Assembly (NCBI GenBank): GCA_032100225.1
Contig: DAMDJY010000002.1
Location: forward strand, 1 to 58,494
Direction of reading: 5' to 3'
Length of the DNA: 58,494 nucleotides
Source of the DNA: Mobilicoccus sp032100225
Lineage (GTDB): Bacteria > Actinomycetota > Actinomycetes > Actinomycetales > Dermatophilaceae
The notes beneath the pieces were generated by a model. The model saw nothing but the letters and a program-made list of their open reading frames with translations. It searched no databases and had not been told where the DNA came from. The position numbers and the translations under genes were made by a program. The stretch's first letter is position 1, and each line of letters begins with the position of its first letter. This document shows positions 47,101 to 54,988 of the stretch, piece after piece.

Positions 47101-47641
47101 ACAACAGAATCGAGGGCCACCAGGTGAACACGGCGACCACCAGCATCGGGACGCCGGTGAACACGGCGCGGAGCATCATCCACACCTGCAGACGCACCAG
47201 CGAACCGACCTCGCGGGTGTCGTCGTCGACGCGGTCGAGCACCTCACCGACGGCCTGCTCGGTGAGCACGGCGAGGGGCTGACCCAGGGCGGCGTCGAGG
47301 AGGTCTTCACGCAGGCCGCCTTCGGCGCGGTCGGCCGCGCCGGACCACAACACCCGCCCGACCGTGTCGAGGACCGCTCCCCCGACGACGCAGAGTGCGA
47401 GCCATCCGACGAGGTGCAGAGTGACCTGCTCGGCGAGAGCTCCACCGACGACCGTGCCGAGCGCGGTCCCCACCGCTCCCAGGCCGAGCGCGACGAGCGC
47501 CATCACTGCGGTCGGGTTGGCGAGCCGACGCCACGTGATGGCAGGGACCTCGTGTTCTACAGCGTCTTCGGAAGTGTTCGTCGATGCTGCAGAGGAGGGA
47601 GTCACGCCCTCCAGGATGACGGAGCGTCGGCGGCGGGGCAT
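44105..47641 (-). CDS. Tandem ABC exporter (TMD-NBD-TMD-NBD in one polypeptide)
   Basis: A 1178-residue exporter with two type IV ABC halves fused. First half: six membrane helices then Walker A GRTGSGKST, signature LSAGEEQ, Walker B VVLDEATARMDP with catalytic Glu and H-loop LIAHRLST. Second half: six helices, GQVGSGKSS, signature LSGGQVQRLALARAL, Walker B LLLADDVSSALDA with Asp in place of Glu, and IGATSKRAALAQ where the H-loop His is replaced. So the composite site using NBD1's Walker motifs and NBD2's signature is canonical, and the other is degenerate, as in heterodimeric exporters. Start at ATG 47641; the frame runs further upstream to 48085 over the divergent chaperone gene. Substrate unknown. 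Confidence 0.9.
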   Translation of the reverse strand: MPRRRRSVILEGVTPSSAASTNTSEDAVEHEVPAITWRRLANPTAVMALVALGLGAVGTALGTVVGGALAEQVTLHLVGWLALCVVGGAVLDTVGRVLWSGAADRAEGGLREDLLDAALGQPLAVLTEQAVGEVLDRVDDDTREVGSLVRLQVWMMLRAVFTGVPMLVVAVFTWWPSILLFPLFTWLTLAVIRPLLAPIAERKAIEEAAWTDHAAVLEEGIAGRDDLRTSLGQAFAVRRLAALSATVHQRFLDVLTLERKVTLRATLTLHTLLAAIVIAGAALVISGPVSVGQLVTLFLVTSSFVGLIGRVAEQLPDLQAGLGAVIRLRQVLSSPPEPVGGASLPSGSLDLEFRDLHFSYTEGSFALAGVDLVVPAGETMAFVGRTGSGKSTLASLISRAVDPPAGSLFLGGVDVLEVDLQELRRTVGVVTQRTEIISGTLAENITLFDEVPRERIEEVVVELGLDDWVAGLDDGLDTLLGAGGTTLSAGEEQLLAFARLLIRDVEVVVLDEATARMDPLTESRVVSASDRLLQGRTGILIAHRLSTIARAHHVAVLSAGRVVQTGPREVLAQDDGPFRDLLSAADLGQTPTEVESVENQQVGSARRRGEVVPRPEVADGPSLARGVISVLRVRPAWGLVSVGLFLVFAVSGSMGPLTGYAWGHTVEALSVGATPWGWIVLVVFSILLGPIALAAAVIRYPRWWIEVLLRVRMSVLVGQTAQRRLPKVPPGEVVARSMDADRYARYADRWVDFVNGLLLAGITAIAAGTWLAGAVLIVVMLAAGLASALGRPVAGRSAAEASAARARFGRTLVSVLEAARTVKLAGRLPQVRRHLHVVDSGRVDAAVREHHIQAALEGVPTIMVQLGVIAAWAAVLGDVWGLATALLVVSAVGGFDWFGRVAGAVVTEAPGTRAWQLATQRMAGGVDLMDVPPGVSLLEGAAPEPTHVPRESLRQLSLRDLTAVHEDGTIGVEHVDLDIDRGELVLLVGQVGSGKSSLVRALAGLVDHRGQILWNGEEVTDSEVFLRPGQVAYVSQIPRVLSGTFDDNVRLGFERAFDGPVDDARLGSDVDQAGGPHSLVGHRGVRLSGGQVQRLALARALAADAELLLADDVSSALDARTEIDLWQALRGRSATVIGATSKRAALAQADRVVVLVDGRIAAVGPWSEISDDWGHLAG

Positions 47642-47759
47642 CCCATTTTCGCGTGTCCGGTCATCGCGTTCCTCACGAACGCCGGGTCCGGACACGACAC
47701 GGGCACTCCGCCACCGAATCGACCGTGACCTGGCTACTGTCCTCGTGAGGGGGTGGCGC

Positions 47760-48341
47760 ATGTCCATCGAGGAGAACGCCGCGCACGCGGGGATCGCCGA
47801 GATCGCGCGGAGCCGGAGTGCAGTGTGGCGGCTCGTGAGCGAGAGCCTGGCGCCGCCGATACCGGAGTTCACCGAGCGCCTCCGGCAGGGCGCCTGGCAG
47901 GAGGAACTGCGCTCGGCCCTAGCCTGGCTCGGAGACGCGGCGGACCCGATCCAGCGTGCGGTGTCCGTGCTCGACGTGCTGGCCCGCCGAAGTGAGCGCA
48001 GGTCGTTCGACGATGAACGGGCAGCGCTGGTCTCGGCGTGGGTATCGCCCGTGGCCGATGTCGTGGTGTTCAGCGGGGCGTTCACTCAGCTGGCCGACCT
48101 CTGCGAGCAGGAATCGGCAGCGTGGTTCGAGGGCGACCTCGAGCAGGCCAAGGCCCACCGGCGCGCCGAGTTCACCCTCGTGGAGGAGAAGGTGGTCCCG
48201 ACCCTGCCCGAGTGGTACGTGGTCGTGGACGAGCAGGGCACGACACCGACCTACCTGGCCCTGGCGAGGATCGCCGTCGGGTGGTTGTCGGTGGAGAGCG
48301 GTAGGGACTTCGACCGCGCGCTGCTCACCCACGATTCCTGA
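47760..48341 (+). CDS. TorD/DmsD-family molybdoenzyme maturation chaperone (probable)
   Basis: A 193-residue, all-helical acidic protein. The family's conserved segment appears as EFTLVEEKVVPTLPEWYVVV (about residues 138-157), and RRAEFTLVEEKV precedes it where TorD proteins bind their client. Such chaperones shield the Tat signal of a molybdopterin subunit until cofactor is loaded; the client would be the enzyme at 51217. Similarity is weak and context carries much of the weight. ATG 47760; TACTGT at 47735-47740 is a -10 candidate. It converges with the ArsR-rhodanese gene. Confidence 0.7.
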   Translation: MSIEENAAHAGIAEIARSRSAVWRLVSESLAPPIPEFTERLRQGAWQEELRSALAWLGDAADPIQRAVSVLDVLARRSERRSFDDERAALVSAWVSPVADVVVFSGAFTQLADLCEQESAAWFEGDLEQAKAHRRAEFTLVEEKVVPTLPEWYVVVDEQGTTPTYLALARIAVGWLSVESGRDFDRALLTHDS

Positions 48342-48368
48342 GCACCGACGACTCCGAGCTCCCGGAGC

Positions 48369-49043
48369 TCACACCGTGGGTGCGTCGTCCTCGCCCTCGA
48401 CCAGGGGATGTGCGGCCAGCCGCCACTCGATCATGCCGTCGCGCAGGCGTTTGGCGGGGTAGCCCTGGCCTTGGAGCATCTGGACCGCGTCGGTCGCCAT
48501 GACGCAGTAGGCACCGCGGCAGTAGGCGACGAGCTGACGGTTCGGATCGTGCTCCTCCAGCCCGTCGGCCAGCTCGGGCAGCGGCCGAGAGATCGCCCCG
48601 GGAATGTGAGCAGCGTCGAACTCCGAACGCGGCCGCACGTCAACGAGGACGACTTCCTCACGCTCCAACAACCGCAGGAGCTCCTCGGGCGACACCTCGT
48701 CGACGCCGGTGGCCCCTGCGGTGGCCTTGACGGCGGCCTCGACGCTGGGCGAATAGTCCTTCGCGACTGCTCGCAGCAACCCGTAGAGCTCGGCGACCTC
48801 GGGACCGGCCAGGCTGTAGATGACCCGTGTCCCCTCCTGCCGGGCGGTGACGAGACCGGTGAGCTTGAGCACCTGCAGGTGCGCCGAGACGGTGCTGATG
48901 CCCACCCCGAGCTCCTTGCCCAGTGCATCGACCGTGAACTCTCCCTGGCAGAGCAGGCCGAGGACCTCCAGTCGCTTGGCGTTCGCAAACGCCTTACCGA
49001 CCAGAGCGAGGGCCATATACGCCTTATGCGGTTCCGTTGTCAA
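48369..49043 (-). CDS. ArsR-type regulator fused to a rhodanese domain
   Basis: Two-domain sensor-repressor of about 224 residues. The winged helix (about residues 15-100) has GKAFANAKRLEVLGLLCQGE, TVDALGKELGVGISTVSAHL and the wing ARQEGTRVIYSL. The rhodanese domain (about 125-215) has VLVDVRPRSEFDAAHIPGA and the active-site loop AYCRGAYCVMA. The frame is open further up to 49358 but without family sequence. TTG 49043 gives the usual N-terminal helix; ATG 49016 is the alternative. Rhodanese regulators respond to persulfide or thiosulfate-type sulfur, so this probably controls the divergent reductase operon via the palindrome at 49066-49083. Confidence 0.86.
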   Translation of the reverse strand: MTTEPHKAYMALALVGKAFANAKRLEVLGLLCQGEFTVDALGKELGVGISTVSAHLQVLKLTGLVTARQEGTRVIYSLAGPEVAELYGLLRAVAKDYSPSVEAAVKATAGATGVDEVSPEELLRLLEREEVVLVDVRPRSEFDAAHIPGAISRPLPELADGLEEHDPNRQLVAYCRGAYCVMATDAVQMLQGQGYPAKRLRDGMIEWRLAAHPLVEGEDDAPTV

Positions 49044-49065
49044 GGGACCTACATCTCTCGCCTTA

Positions 49066-49107
49066 TTCCAAAGATCCTTGGAAGATTCGAATGTCGAAGG
49101 GTACCGT
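49066..49107 (+). promoter_or_regulatory. Promoter and palindromic operator of the molybdo-reductase operon
   Basis: TTCCAA-AGATCC-TTGGAA (49066-49083) is an 18-bp palindrome with perfect 6-bp arms. Its right arm TTGGAA (49078-49083) can be a -35, 18 bases from TACCGT (49102-49107) as -10. Direct repeats CGCCTTAT stand at 49020-49027 and 49059-49066. A dimeric ArsR bound here would block polymerase. Confidence 0.5.
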
Positions 49108-49212
49108 CGTCCTGCGAGTGGCCACGGTGTTCTCCGATCGTGTCTCGCCCTCCAGAATGCCGTAACCCGCGGCTCGGGGCGATGCCGAGAACGCCAGGAG
49201 GCCGGTGCGGAG

Positions 49213-49905
49213 ATGGTCAAGCAGAGCGTGACGATCAGCAGGCGCAGACCACAGGAGGCTCCCGCCACCGGCGAGCACTCGTGGGCGATGGTGATCGACC
49301 TGCAGAAATGCGTCGGGTGCGACTCGTGCACGGTGGCGTGCAAGGCCGAGAACCGCACTCCCCCGGGCGTGAGCTACAACGTCGTGATGGAGGAGGAGAC
49401 CGGCGAGTACCCCAACGTCCGCCGCGTCAACATCCCCCGGCCCTGCATGCAGTGCGACAACCCACCGTGCGTCACGGTCTGTCCCGTCAATGCGACCTAC
49501 AAGAATGCCGACGGCGTGGTCGTCATCGACGCCGAGCGGTGCATCGGATGCCGTTACTGCATCACCGCCTGCCCCTACGGCGCACGCTCCTTCGACTTCG
49601 GGGGCGATTACGGCGAGGAGATGCAGGGCTTCGCGCAGGTGCAGTCGCCCGAGTACGGAATTCAGCGCGGCAAGCGCGGGTCCTACACACCGCCCGTCGG
49701 CACCGTGCGCAAGTGCACGTTCTGCGTTCATCGCACGGCTCGCGGCGAAGAGCCGGCCTGTTGCGAGACGTGTATCGGCGATGCTCGCTATTTCGGTGAT
49801 CTGAACGACCCGAACAGCGTCGTCTCCCAACTCGTCGCGAGCCCCCGCGCCTTCCGGCTGCGAGAAGAGCTCGGGACCGAGCCCCGCGTCTGGTATCTGC
49901 GCTGA
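49213..49905 (+). CDS. Four-cluster [4Fe-4S] electron-transfer subunit of a molybdoenzyme
   Basis: A 230-residue DmsB/TtrB/PsrB-type protein carrying electrons between the membrane anchor and the catalytic subunit. Four cysteine groups are visible: CVGCDSCTVAC, CMQCDNPPCVTVCP, CIGCRYCITACP and CTFCVHRTARGEEPACCETC. No signal peptide, so it would be exported with the Tat-bearing catalytic subunit or stay inside. ATG 49213 has AGGAGG ten bases upstream. First gene of the operon, 13 bases before the anchor gene. Confidence 0.93.
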   Translation: MVKQSVTISRRRPQEAPATGEHSWAMVIDLQKCVGCDSCTVACKAENRTPPGVSYNVVMEEETGEYPNVRRVNIPRPCMQCDNPPCVTVCPVNATYKNADGVVVIDAERCIGCRYCITACPYGARSFDFGGDYGEEMQGFAQVQSPEYGIQRGKRGSYTPPVGTVRKCTFCVHRTARGEEPACCETCIGDARYFGDLNDPNSVVSQLVASPRAFRLREELGTEPRVWYLR

Positions 49906-49918
49906 GAGGGCGACGATC

Positions 49919-51220
49919 ATGAGTTCTGCGACTGCACTCCCCCGTTCGTCATCCGCTACTGCCTCGACGACCTGCGGGCGGCGTTGGTGGTATCGCGACC
50001 CGAGTACCGAACCCTTCCTGCGCCCCCGTACTCGCAAACTCTGGTACGGCGCGCTGTTCATCGCCTTGATCGTCGGGTCCTGGGCGGTCTACAACCGCAT
50101 CCTCGGCGGCCTGGCGACGACCGACCTCACCTCGCTGACGCCGTGGGGCGCGTGGGTCGCGTTCTACATCTATTTCGTCGGTCTCTCGGCCGGCGCATTC
50201 CTCGTGTCGTCCCTGATCTACGTGTTCGGGATGCATCAGTTCGACCGGATCGGCCGGGCGGCTCTGCTCTCGGCAATCGTGTCGATGGGTGTCGCGCTGG
50301 CCTTCATCGGTGCTGACCTCGGGCGGATGGAGCGGGCGCCCAGCACGCTGCTCCACTTCGCATGGACGAGTCCCTTGAGCTGGGAGGTTCGCTTCTACAC
50401 CCTCTACATCGCCCTGCTCATCACCGAGCTGGTCATCGCGATCCGGGTGCAGCGCCGCACCGTTCGTTCCGTGGAGAAGGCCCACCGGTGGATGCGCATT
50501 CTCGGCACGATCGGCGTGCCCCTGGCGATCTTCGGTGTGCACGGCGGAACGGGAACGATCTTCGCGGTCGTCAAGGCGCGGCCGATGTGGTTCGGCGGCC
50601 TGTTCCCGGTCATCTTCATCGTCTCGGCCATGGTGTCGGGGACGGCATTGCTCATCGCCATCCACTACTGGCAGTCACGGGGTGCCGGCAGCGTCCCCGA
50701 CAAGAAGCTCATTCGCAATCTCTCGACCGTTCTCGTCGCCGCGATTCTGCTCGACCTGGGCCTCACGTTCTACGAATTCATGGTTCCCCTGCTCGCCTTC
50801 GAGCACCACGATGGGTCCATCATCGAAATTCAGGCCTTCGGCCCCTACTGGTGGTCGTTCTGGCTGATCCAGATGGCCATGGGCATGATCATTCCCGCCG
50901 CGATCATCCTGTCCCCACTCAAGAAGCGGACCGGTTGGATCGTCGCTGCGGCCATGATCTGCGTCGTCGGCATCGTGGGCGTTCGATTCAACATCGTGGT
51001 CCCGCCGCTCGTGCCGCCGGTCATCGAGGGATTCCCCACCGGTGACTATTTCCCGACGGCGACCGAATGGCTGCTGTCCCTCTTCTTCATCGCCGGTGGC
51101 GCCCTCGTCTACAGCCTCGTCAGCGAGTGGCAGCCCATCCACCAGCCGGATCCGGACGACCCCGCGCTCGCACACCACGGCGAGGCCGGCCCCACCCACA
51201 CCCAGGAGGTCGTGGCATGA
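49919..51220 (+). CDS. NrfD/PsrC-family membrane anchor subunit
   Basis: A 433-residue quinone-interacting membrane protein with about ten helices (first YGALFIALIVGSWAVYN, last WLLSLFFIAGGALVYSLV). Typical NrfD features are TPWGAWVAFYIYFVGLSAGA near residue 80, ADLGRMERAPSTLLHF and FGVHGGTGTIFAVVKARPMW. Start ATG 49919; the stop overlaps the catalytic gene by four bases. It should take electrons from menaquinol and give them to the ferredoxin subunit, or work in the opposite direction. Confidence 0.93.
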   Translation: MSSATALPRSSSATASTTCGRRWWYRDPSTEPFLRPRTRKLWYGALFIALIVGSWAVYNRILGGLATTDLTSLTPWGAWVAFYIYFVGLSAGAFLVSSLIYVFGMHQFDRIGRAALLSAIVSMGVALAFIGADLGRMERAPSTLLHFAWTSPLSWEVRFYTLYIALLITELVIAIRVQRRTVRSVEKAHRWMRILGTIGVPLAIFGVHGGTGTIFAVVKARPMWFGGLFPVIFIVSAMVSGTALLIAIHYWQSRGAGSVPDKKLIRNLSTVLVAAILLDLGLTFYEFMVPLLAFEHHDGSIIEIQAFGPYWWSFWLIQMAMGMIIPAAIILSPLKKRTGWIVAAAMICVVGIVGVRFNIVVPPLVPPVIEGFPTGDYFPTATEWLLSLFFIAGGALVYSLVSEWQPIHQPDPDDPALAHHGEAGPTHTQEVVA

Positions 51221-54200
51221 GCACCGACAGCACCCAGATGGCCGAGGGGCCCCGGCCACCTGCCGAGGAGACCAAGGACGGACCCACCCGCCGCCAGGTT
51301 CTCGGCGGTGGCGCGGCAGCCGTCGCCGGAATCGGCGCCGTCGGCTACATGTTCAAAGACGGATTCGGGCACCCCTACACCGAGCCCGTCGCGCACGGCA
51401 CGGGCGGTGAGACGGACGCCTACACCGCGACCGACGTCATCAACACCATGTGCATGCAGTGCAACACCTTCTGCACGATCAAGGTGCGACTGACCGACGC
51501 CGGGGACTCCGGTGCGACGTCCCTCGTCCGCAAGATCTCCGGCAACCCCTACAGCCCGCTGACGAGCCAGCCCGCGCCGCCGATCCCCTACGACACCCCG
51601 CTGGCTGCAGCGGTCGTCGGCATCGGCAACATGAAGACCGAGGCCAGGTCCCGCGCCGGTGGAATCGCCTGCCTCAAGGGTCAGGCCGGCATCCAGACCG
51701 TGCACGACACCCGCCGGATCACTGCTCCGCTCAAGCGGGTCGGGCCCCGAGGCAGCGGCAAGTGGGCGACGATCACGTGGGAGCAGGCCCTGGCCGAAGT
51801 GCTCGACGGGGCGCCCGACCTCGGCACGACCGGAATGCGCTCCTGGTGGGCGTTCGCGCCCAAGAAGCCCGTGATGGCCGACTGGGACAAGGTCAAGGGC
51901 AAGACGATGACCGCGGAGGCCTTCGAGGCCAAGTGGGGTGACAAGCTCCTCGACCCCAAGCGACCGGCACTCGGCCCGCGCAGCAACGGCCTCGCCATCC
52001 TGGGCGGCGACCGGATGGACCTCATCGGCGAGCGCATGGCGTTGCAGAGCTTCGGCACGATGAACCAGTTCAACCACGGCGGAACGTGCGGCCTGACCGG
52101 CGTCGTCGCGAACGCTCGCATGCACCCCGACACCGGGTTCAAGCGGATGTACGCCGACATCGACTACTGCGACTACCTCATCGTGTGGGGCACCGAACCG
52201 CTGACGGCGCAGAAGGGCCCGACCTGGCTCGCTCCCCGTATCGGAGCTGCCCGTGAGCGCGGCATGAAGATGGTCGTCATCGACCCGCGCATGAGCAAGA
52301 CGGGCGAGAAGGCCGACCTCTGGGTGCCTGTCGATCCCGGTCACGACGCCGAGCTGGCGTTCGCCATCGCACGATGGATCGTCGAGAACAAGCGGTACGA
52401 CGAGAAGTACCTGAGCGCGCCGGGGCCCAAGGCCGCCAAGGCCATCGGTGAGCCGACGTGGACGGACGCCACCCACCTCATCAAGGTCGACGACCCCAAG
52501 CGCGGCAAGCTGACCACGGTCGATCTCGGGCAGGCGAAGCCCAGCGAGCCCGACGAGGAAGGCAAGGTCCCGGACGGGGAGCCCGTGGCCCTCGTCGGCG
52601 GGACCCCGACCGGCGTCAAGAGCGCCACCGGGGCAGCCGAACTCGACGTCGAGACCGAGGTCCAGACGCCCAAGGGGCCGGTCAAGGTCAAGTCGGTGTT
52701 CCGGATCCTGCGCGAGCGCCTCATGGAGCGCTCCATCGACGAATACTGCCAGGACGCGGGTGTCGCGCCCGATGTGGCGATCCGCATCGCCAAGGAGTTC
52801 ACCTCTCACGGCAAGCGGGCCGTCGTCATGAGTTACCGCGGGCCGGCCATGCACGCCAACGGTTTCGACGCCGTGCGTGCCATCGGCTACCTCAACTTCC
52901 TCATCGGCAACCACGACTGGAAGGGCGGGCATATCGGCGCACAGCTCGAATACGCGTCGCTGTCGGGCCGGTACGAACTCCTCGAGGTCGAGAAGCCCAA
53001 CAAGGCGTGGGGTATCCCGATCACCCGCGAGAAGGTGCCGTACGAAAAGACACCGTTCTTCGCCAAGGAGGGCTACCCGGCCAAGCGCCGCTGGTTCCAG
53101 TTCCCGTCGAACATGTGCCACGAGGTGGTTCCCAGCGTCGAAGCCGGGTACCCGTACACCCTCGACGCCCTGTTCATCCACCGGCACAACCCGTTGAGTT
53201 CGAGCCCTGGCGCCCACCGGCAGGCCGCGACTCTGCAGAACATGGAGAAGATCAAGCTCCTCGTCAGCTTCGACACGAGTGTCGGTGACACATCGGCCTA
53301 CGCCGACTACGTGCTGCCCGACCTCACGTACCTGGAGCGGTTCACGCAGGAGTCGATCTACCCGAGCCAGCAGTACCGGGTGATCCAGCTGGGGCAGCCC
53401 ACCACTCGCGCTTTCGAGGGACCCCGCCCGGTCGAGCAGTTCTACCTGGATCTCGCCAAGGCGTTGGGGCTGCCCGGCGTCGGACCGAACGGGTTCGGCA
53501 AGGGCGCTCACTTCAACACGGTCGAGGACTACTGGCTCAAGTTGGCCGCGAACGTCGCCTACGCGGAGGGCAAGCCCGTTCCCGACGCCGACGCCGAGGA
53601 ACAACGGATTTTCACAGAAGCCCGCAAGCGTGCCCTCGGAAAGCACTTCGACGAGGCGGCCTGGAAGAAGACGGTCAAGGCCGAGGAATGGCCCAAGGTC
53701 GTCTACGTCCTCAACCGCGGTGGCCGCTTCGAAGGCTCGGCCGACGAGCGTGCGGACGGGTACGAGGGCGACTTCCTGAAGGCCCGGTACGGCGGCATGT
53801 GCGCCTTCTACGACCCGAAGGTGGCCGCAGCCAAGGACTCGATCTCAGGCAAGCCGTTCGACGGGATCGCGCTCATCCGGCCGCCGCTGCTCGCCGATGG
53901 TTCGCCGGTCCCGACCGACGGCTACCCGCTCCACTTCCTCAACTGGAAGGCCCGCCAGCACGGGACGCACCGCACGGTGCAGAACGCCTGGCTGCGTGAG
54001 GTGCGCCCGAGCAACTACGTCGTCGTCAGCGGCAAGGACGCGGAGGCACGCGGCATCTCGTCCGGTGATCGGGTGAAGCTGCGGTCTCCGAGCGGGGAGG
54101 CGTACGGCATCGCGCACGTCACCCAGGCCATCCGCCCCGGCGTCATCGGCGCCGACGCGACTCTCGGACACCGAGGGTACGGCGCGACGGCCATCGAGAT

Positions 54201-54426
54201 CGACGGCAAGCGCATCGAACCGCCCTCGGCATACGGCCACGAGGACTCCGCCCGCAAGATCACCCCCATGCACGAAGAGCAGGGGTTTGCAGGCCCCCGC
54301 GACGCGGGCTTCGCGGTCAACGGGCTCCTCATCGACGAGGTCACCGCAGGTGGCGGCGGGATGACCGACCCCATCGGCGGCGGCGCAGCCCAACTCGACA
54401 CGTGGGTCGAGCTGGAGCGGGCCTGA
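51217..54426 (+). CDS. Molybdopterin oxidoreductase catalytic subunit (TtrA/PsrA/SrdA-like)
   Basis: A 1069-residue Mo-bisMGD enzyme. A Tat signal with the twin arginine in TRRQVLGGGAAAVAGIGAVG marks export. The [4Fe-4S] motif is CMQCNTFC and, about 60 residues on, GGIACLKG. GGTCGLTGV (about residue 290) holds the likely Mo-ligand Cys, VIDPRMSKTGEKADLWVPV is the MGD site, and the C-terminal barrel begins HFLNWKARQHGTHRT. The length and short spacing of the ferredoxin and NrfD genes most resemble tetrathionate reductase or Bacillus selenate reductase, rather than DMSO reductase. Substrate is inferred only; the rhodanese regulator points to a sulfur or selenium oxyanion or polysulfide. Confidence 0.9.
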   Translation: MSTDSTQMAEGPRPPAEETKDGPTRRQVLGGGAAAVAGIGAVGYMFKDGFGHPYTEPVAHGTGGETDAYTATDVINTMCMQCNTFCTIKVRLTDAGDSGATSLVRKISGNPYSPLTSQPAPPIPYDTPLAAAVVGIGNMKTEARSRAGGIACLKGQAGIQTVHDTRRITAPLKRVGPRGSGKWATITWEQALAEVLDGAPDLGTTGMRSWWAFAPKKPVMADWDKVKGKTMTAEAFEAKWGDKLLDPKRPALGPRSNGLAILGGDRMDLIGERMALQSFGTMNQFNHGGTCGLTGVVANARMHPDTGFKRMYADIDYCDYLIVWGTEPLTAQKGPTWLAPRIGAARERGMKMVVIDPRMSKTGEKADLWVPVDPGHDAELAFAIARWIVENKRYDEKYLSAPGPKAAKAIGEPTWTDATHLIKVDDPKRGKLTTVDLGQAKPSEPDEEGKVPDGEPVALVGGTPTGVKSATGAAELDVETEVQTPKGPVKVKSVFRILRERLMERSIDEYCQDAGVAPDVAIRIAKEFTSHGKRAVVMSYRGPAMHANGFDAVRAIGYLNFLIGNHDWKGGHIGAQLEYASLSGRYELLEVEKPNKAWGIPITREKVPYEKTPFFAKEGYPAKRRWFQFPSNMCHEVVPSVEAGYPYTLDALFIHRHNPLSSSPGAHRQAATLQNMEKIKLLVSFDTSVGDTSAYADYVLPDLTYLERFTQESIYPSQQYRVIQLGQPTTRAFEGPRPVEQFYLDLAKALGLPGVGPNGFGKGAHFNTVEDYWLKLAANVAYAEGKPVPDADAEEQRIFTEARKRALGKHFDEAAWKKTVKAEEWPKVVYVLNRGGRFEGSADERADGYEGDFLKARYGGMCAFYDPKVAAAKDSISGKPFDGIALIRPPLLADGSPVPTDGYPLHFLNWKARQHGTHRTVQNAWLREVRPSNYVVVSGKDAEARGISSGDRVKLRSPSGEAYGIAHVTQAIRPGVIGADATLGHRGYGATAIEIDGKRIEPPSAYGHEDSARKITPMHEEQGFAGPRDAGFAVNGLLIDEVTAGGGGMTDPIGGGAAQLDTWVELERA

Positions 54427-54463
54427 GGGTCGACAGGAATATGAGGACCGAGGAGGCGCGGCT

Positions 54464-54910
54464 GTGAAGTGGTTCGCCGTCGAACGACCTGACGGGACCG
54501 TGGATCGTCGCGCCCTCCTCGGGCTCCGCTCTCCCGACCCCACCGCACCGCGCTCGCTCCCGCGTCCGGGGATCATCGACGGGTGCACGGGCTGCGGCAC
54601 CTGTGTGGCGGTCTGCCCCACCGGAGCACTCACGGAGGCCCGCGTCACGACGACCGTCGTCCTCGGCGTCTCTCCCGCTCAGTGCACCGGATGCGGAGAG
54701 TGCGTCGAGCGCTGTCCGGAGGGAGTGCTCGCGCCGGCCGCGACACTGCCCGGCCCGAATGCCGCGACGCCCGTGCGTCTGGCCCGGGTGCGCGTCGAGC
54801 GATGTGATCGGTGCCGAGCGCACCTCAACCCCGGCGAAGGACCGCTGTGCACGTCCTGTTCGTCGCGGCGCTCCCTCGCCGACGACGTGTGGGCCCACCT
54901 GTCCATCTGA
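54464..54910 (+). CDS. Small ferredoxin with two [4Fe-4S] motifs and a C-terminal zinc-ribbon-like tail
   Basis: A 148-residue protein closing the reductase operon (37 bases after the catalytic gene, GAGGAGG ribosome site, GTG start). Cluster motifs are CTGCGTCVAVCP and CTGCGECVERCP; a further CDRC and CTSC pair about 20 residues apart (RVERCDRCRAHL, GPLCTSCSSRR) forms a zinc-finger-like tail. It has no Tat signal and may be a cytoplasmic electron donor or assembly factor. It is not a standard part of TtrABC or DmsABC systems. Confidence 0.82.
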   Translation: MKWFAVERPDGTVDRRALLGLRSPDPTAPRSLPRPGIIDGCTGCGTCVAVCPTGALTEARVTTTVVLGVSPAQCTGCGECVERCPEGVLAPAATLPGPNAATPVRLARVRVERCDRCRAHLNPGEGPLCTSCSSRRSLADDVWAHLSI

Positions 54911-54988
54911 ACCGAAGATCAAGTCGCGGCTGCGAGTCGGGGTGTGCTCGTCGTCGTTCGCTCGTGGCGACCGCTCGTGGCGACGTAC

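Noticed and set aside
48356..48370. Palindrome GAGCTCC-C-GGAGCTC between the chaperone and regulator genes
   Set aside because: Loop of one base is too small for a hairpin; left out as a terminator.
49014..49043. TTGACA-18-TATATG promoter on the minus strand in front of the ArsR-rhodanese gene
   Set aside because: Excellent match, but transcription would start about nine bases inside the ATG 49016 frame with no later usable start codon, so it was not called as the gene's promoter; it may be chance.
51109..53646. 845-residue antisense frame opposite the molybdopterin subunit
   Set aside because: Shadow frame without recognisable sequence; plus-strand enzyme is unambiguous.
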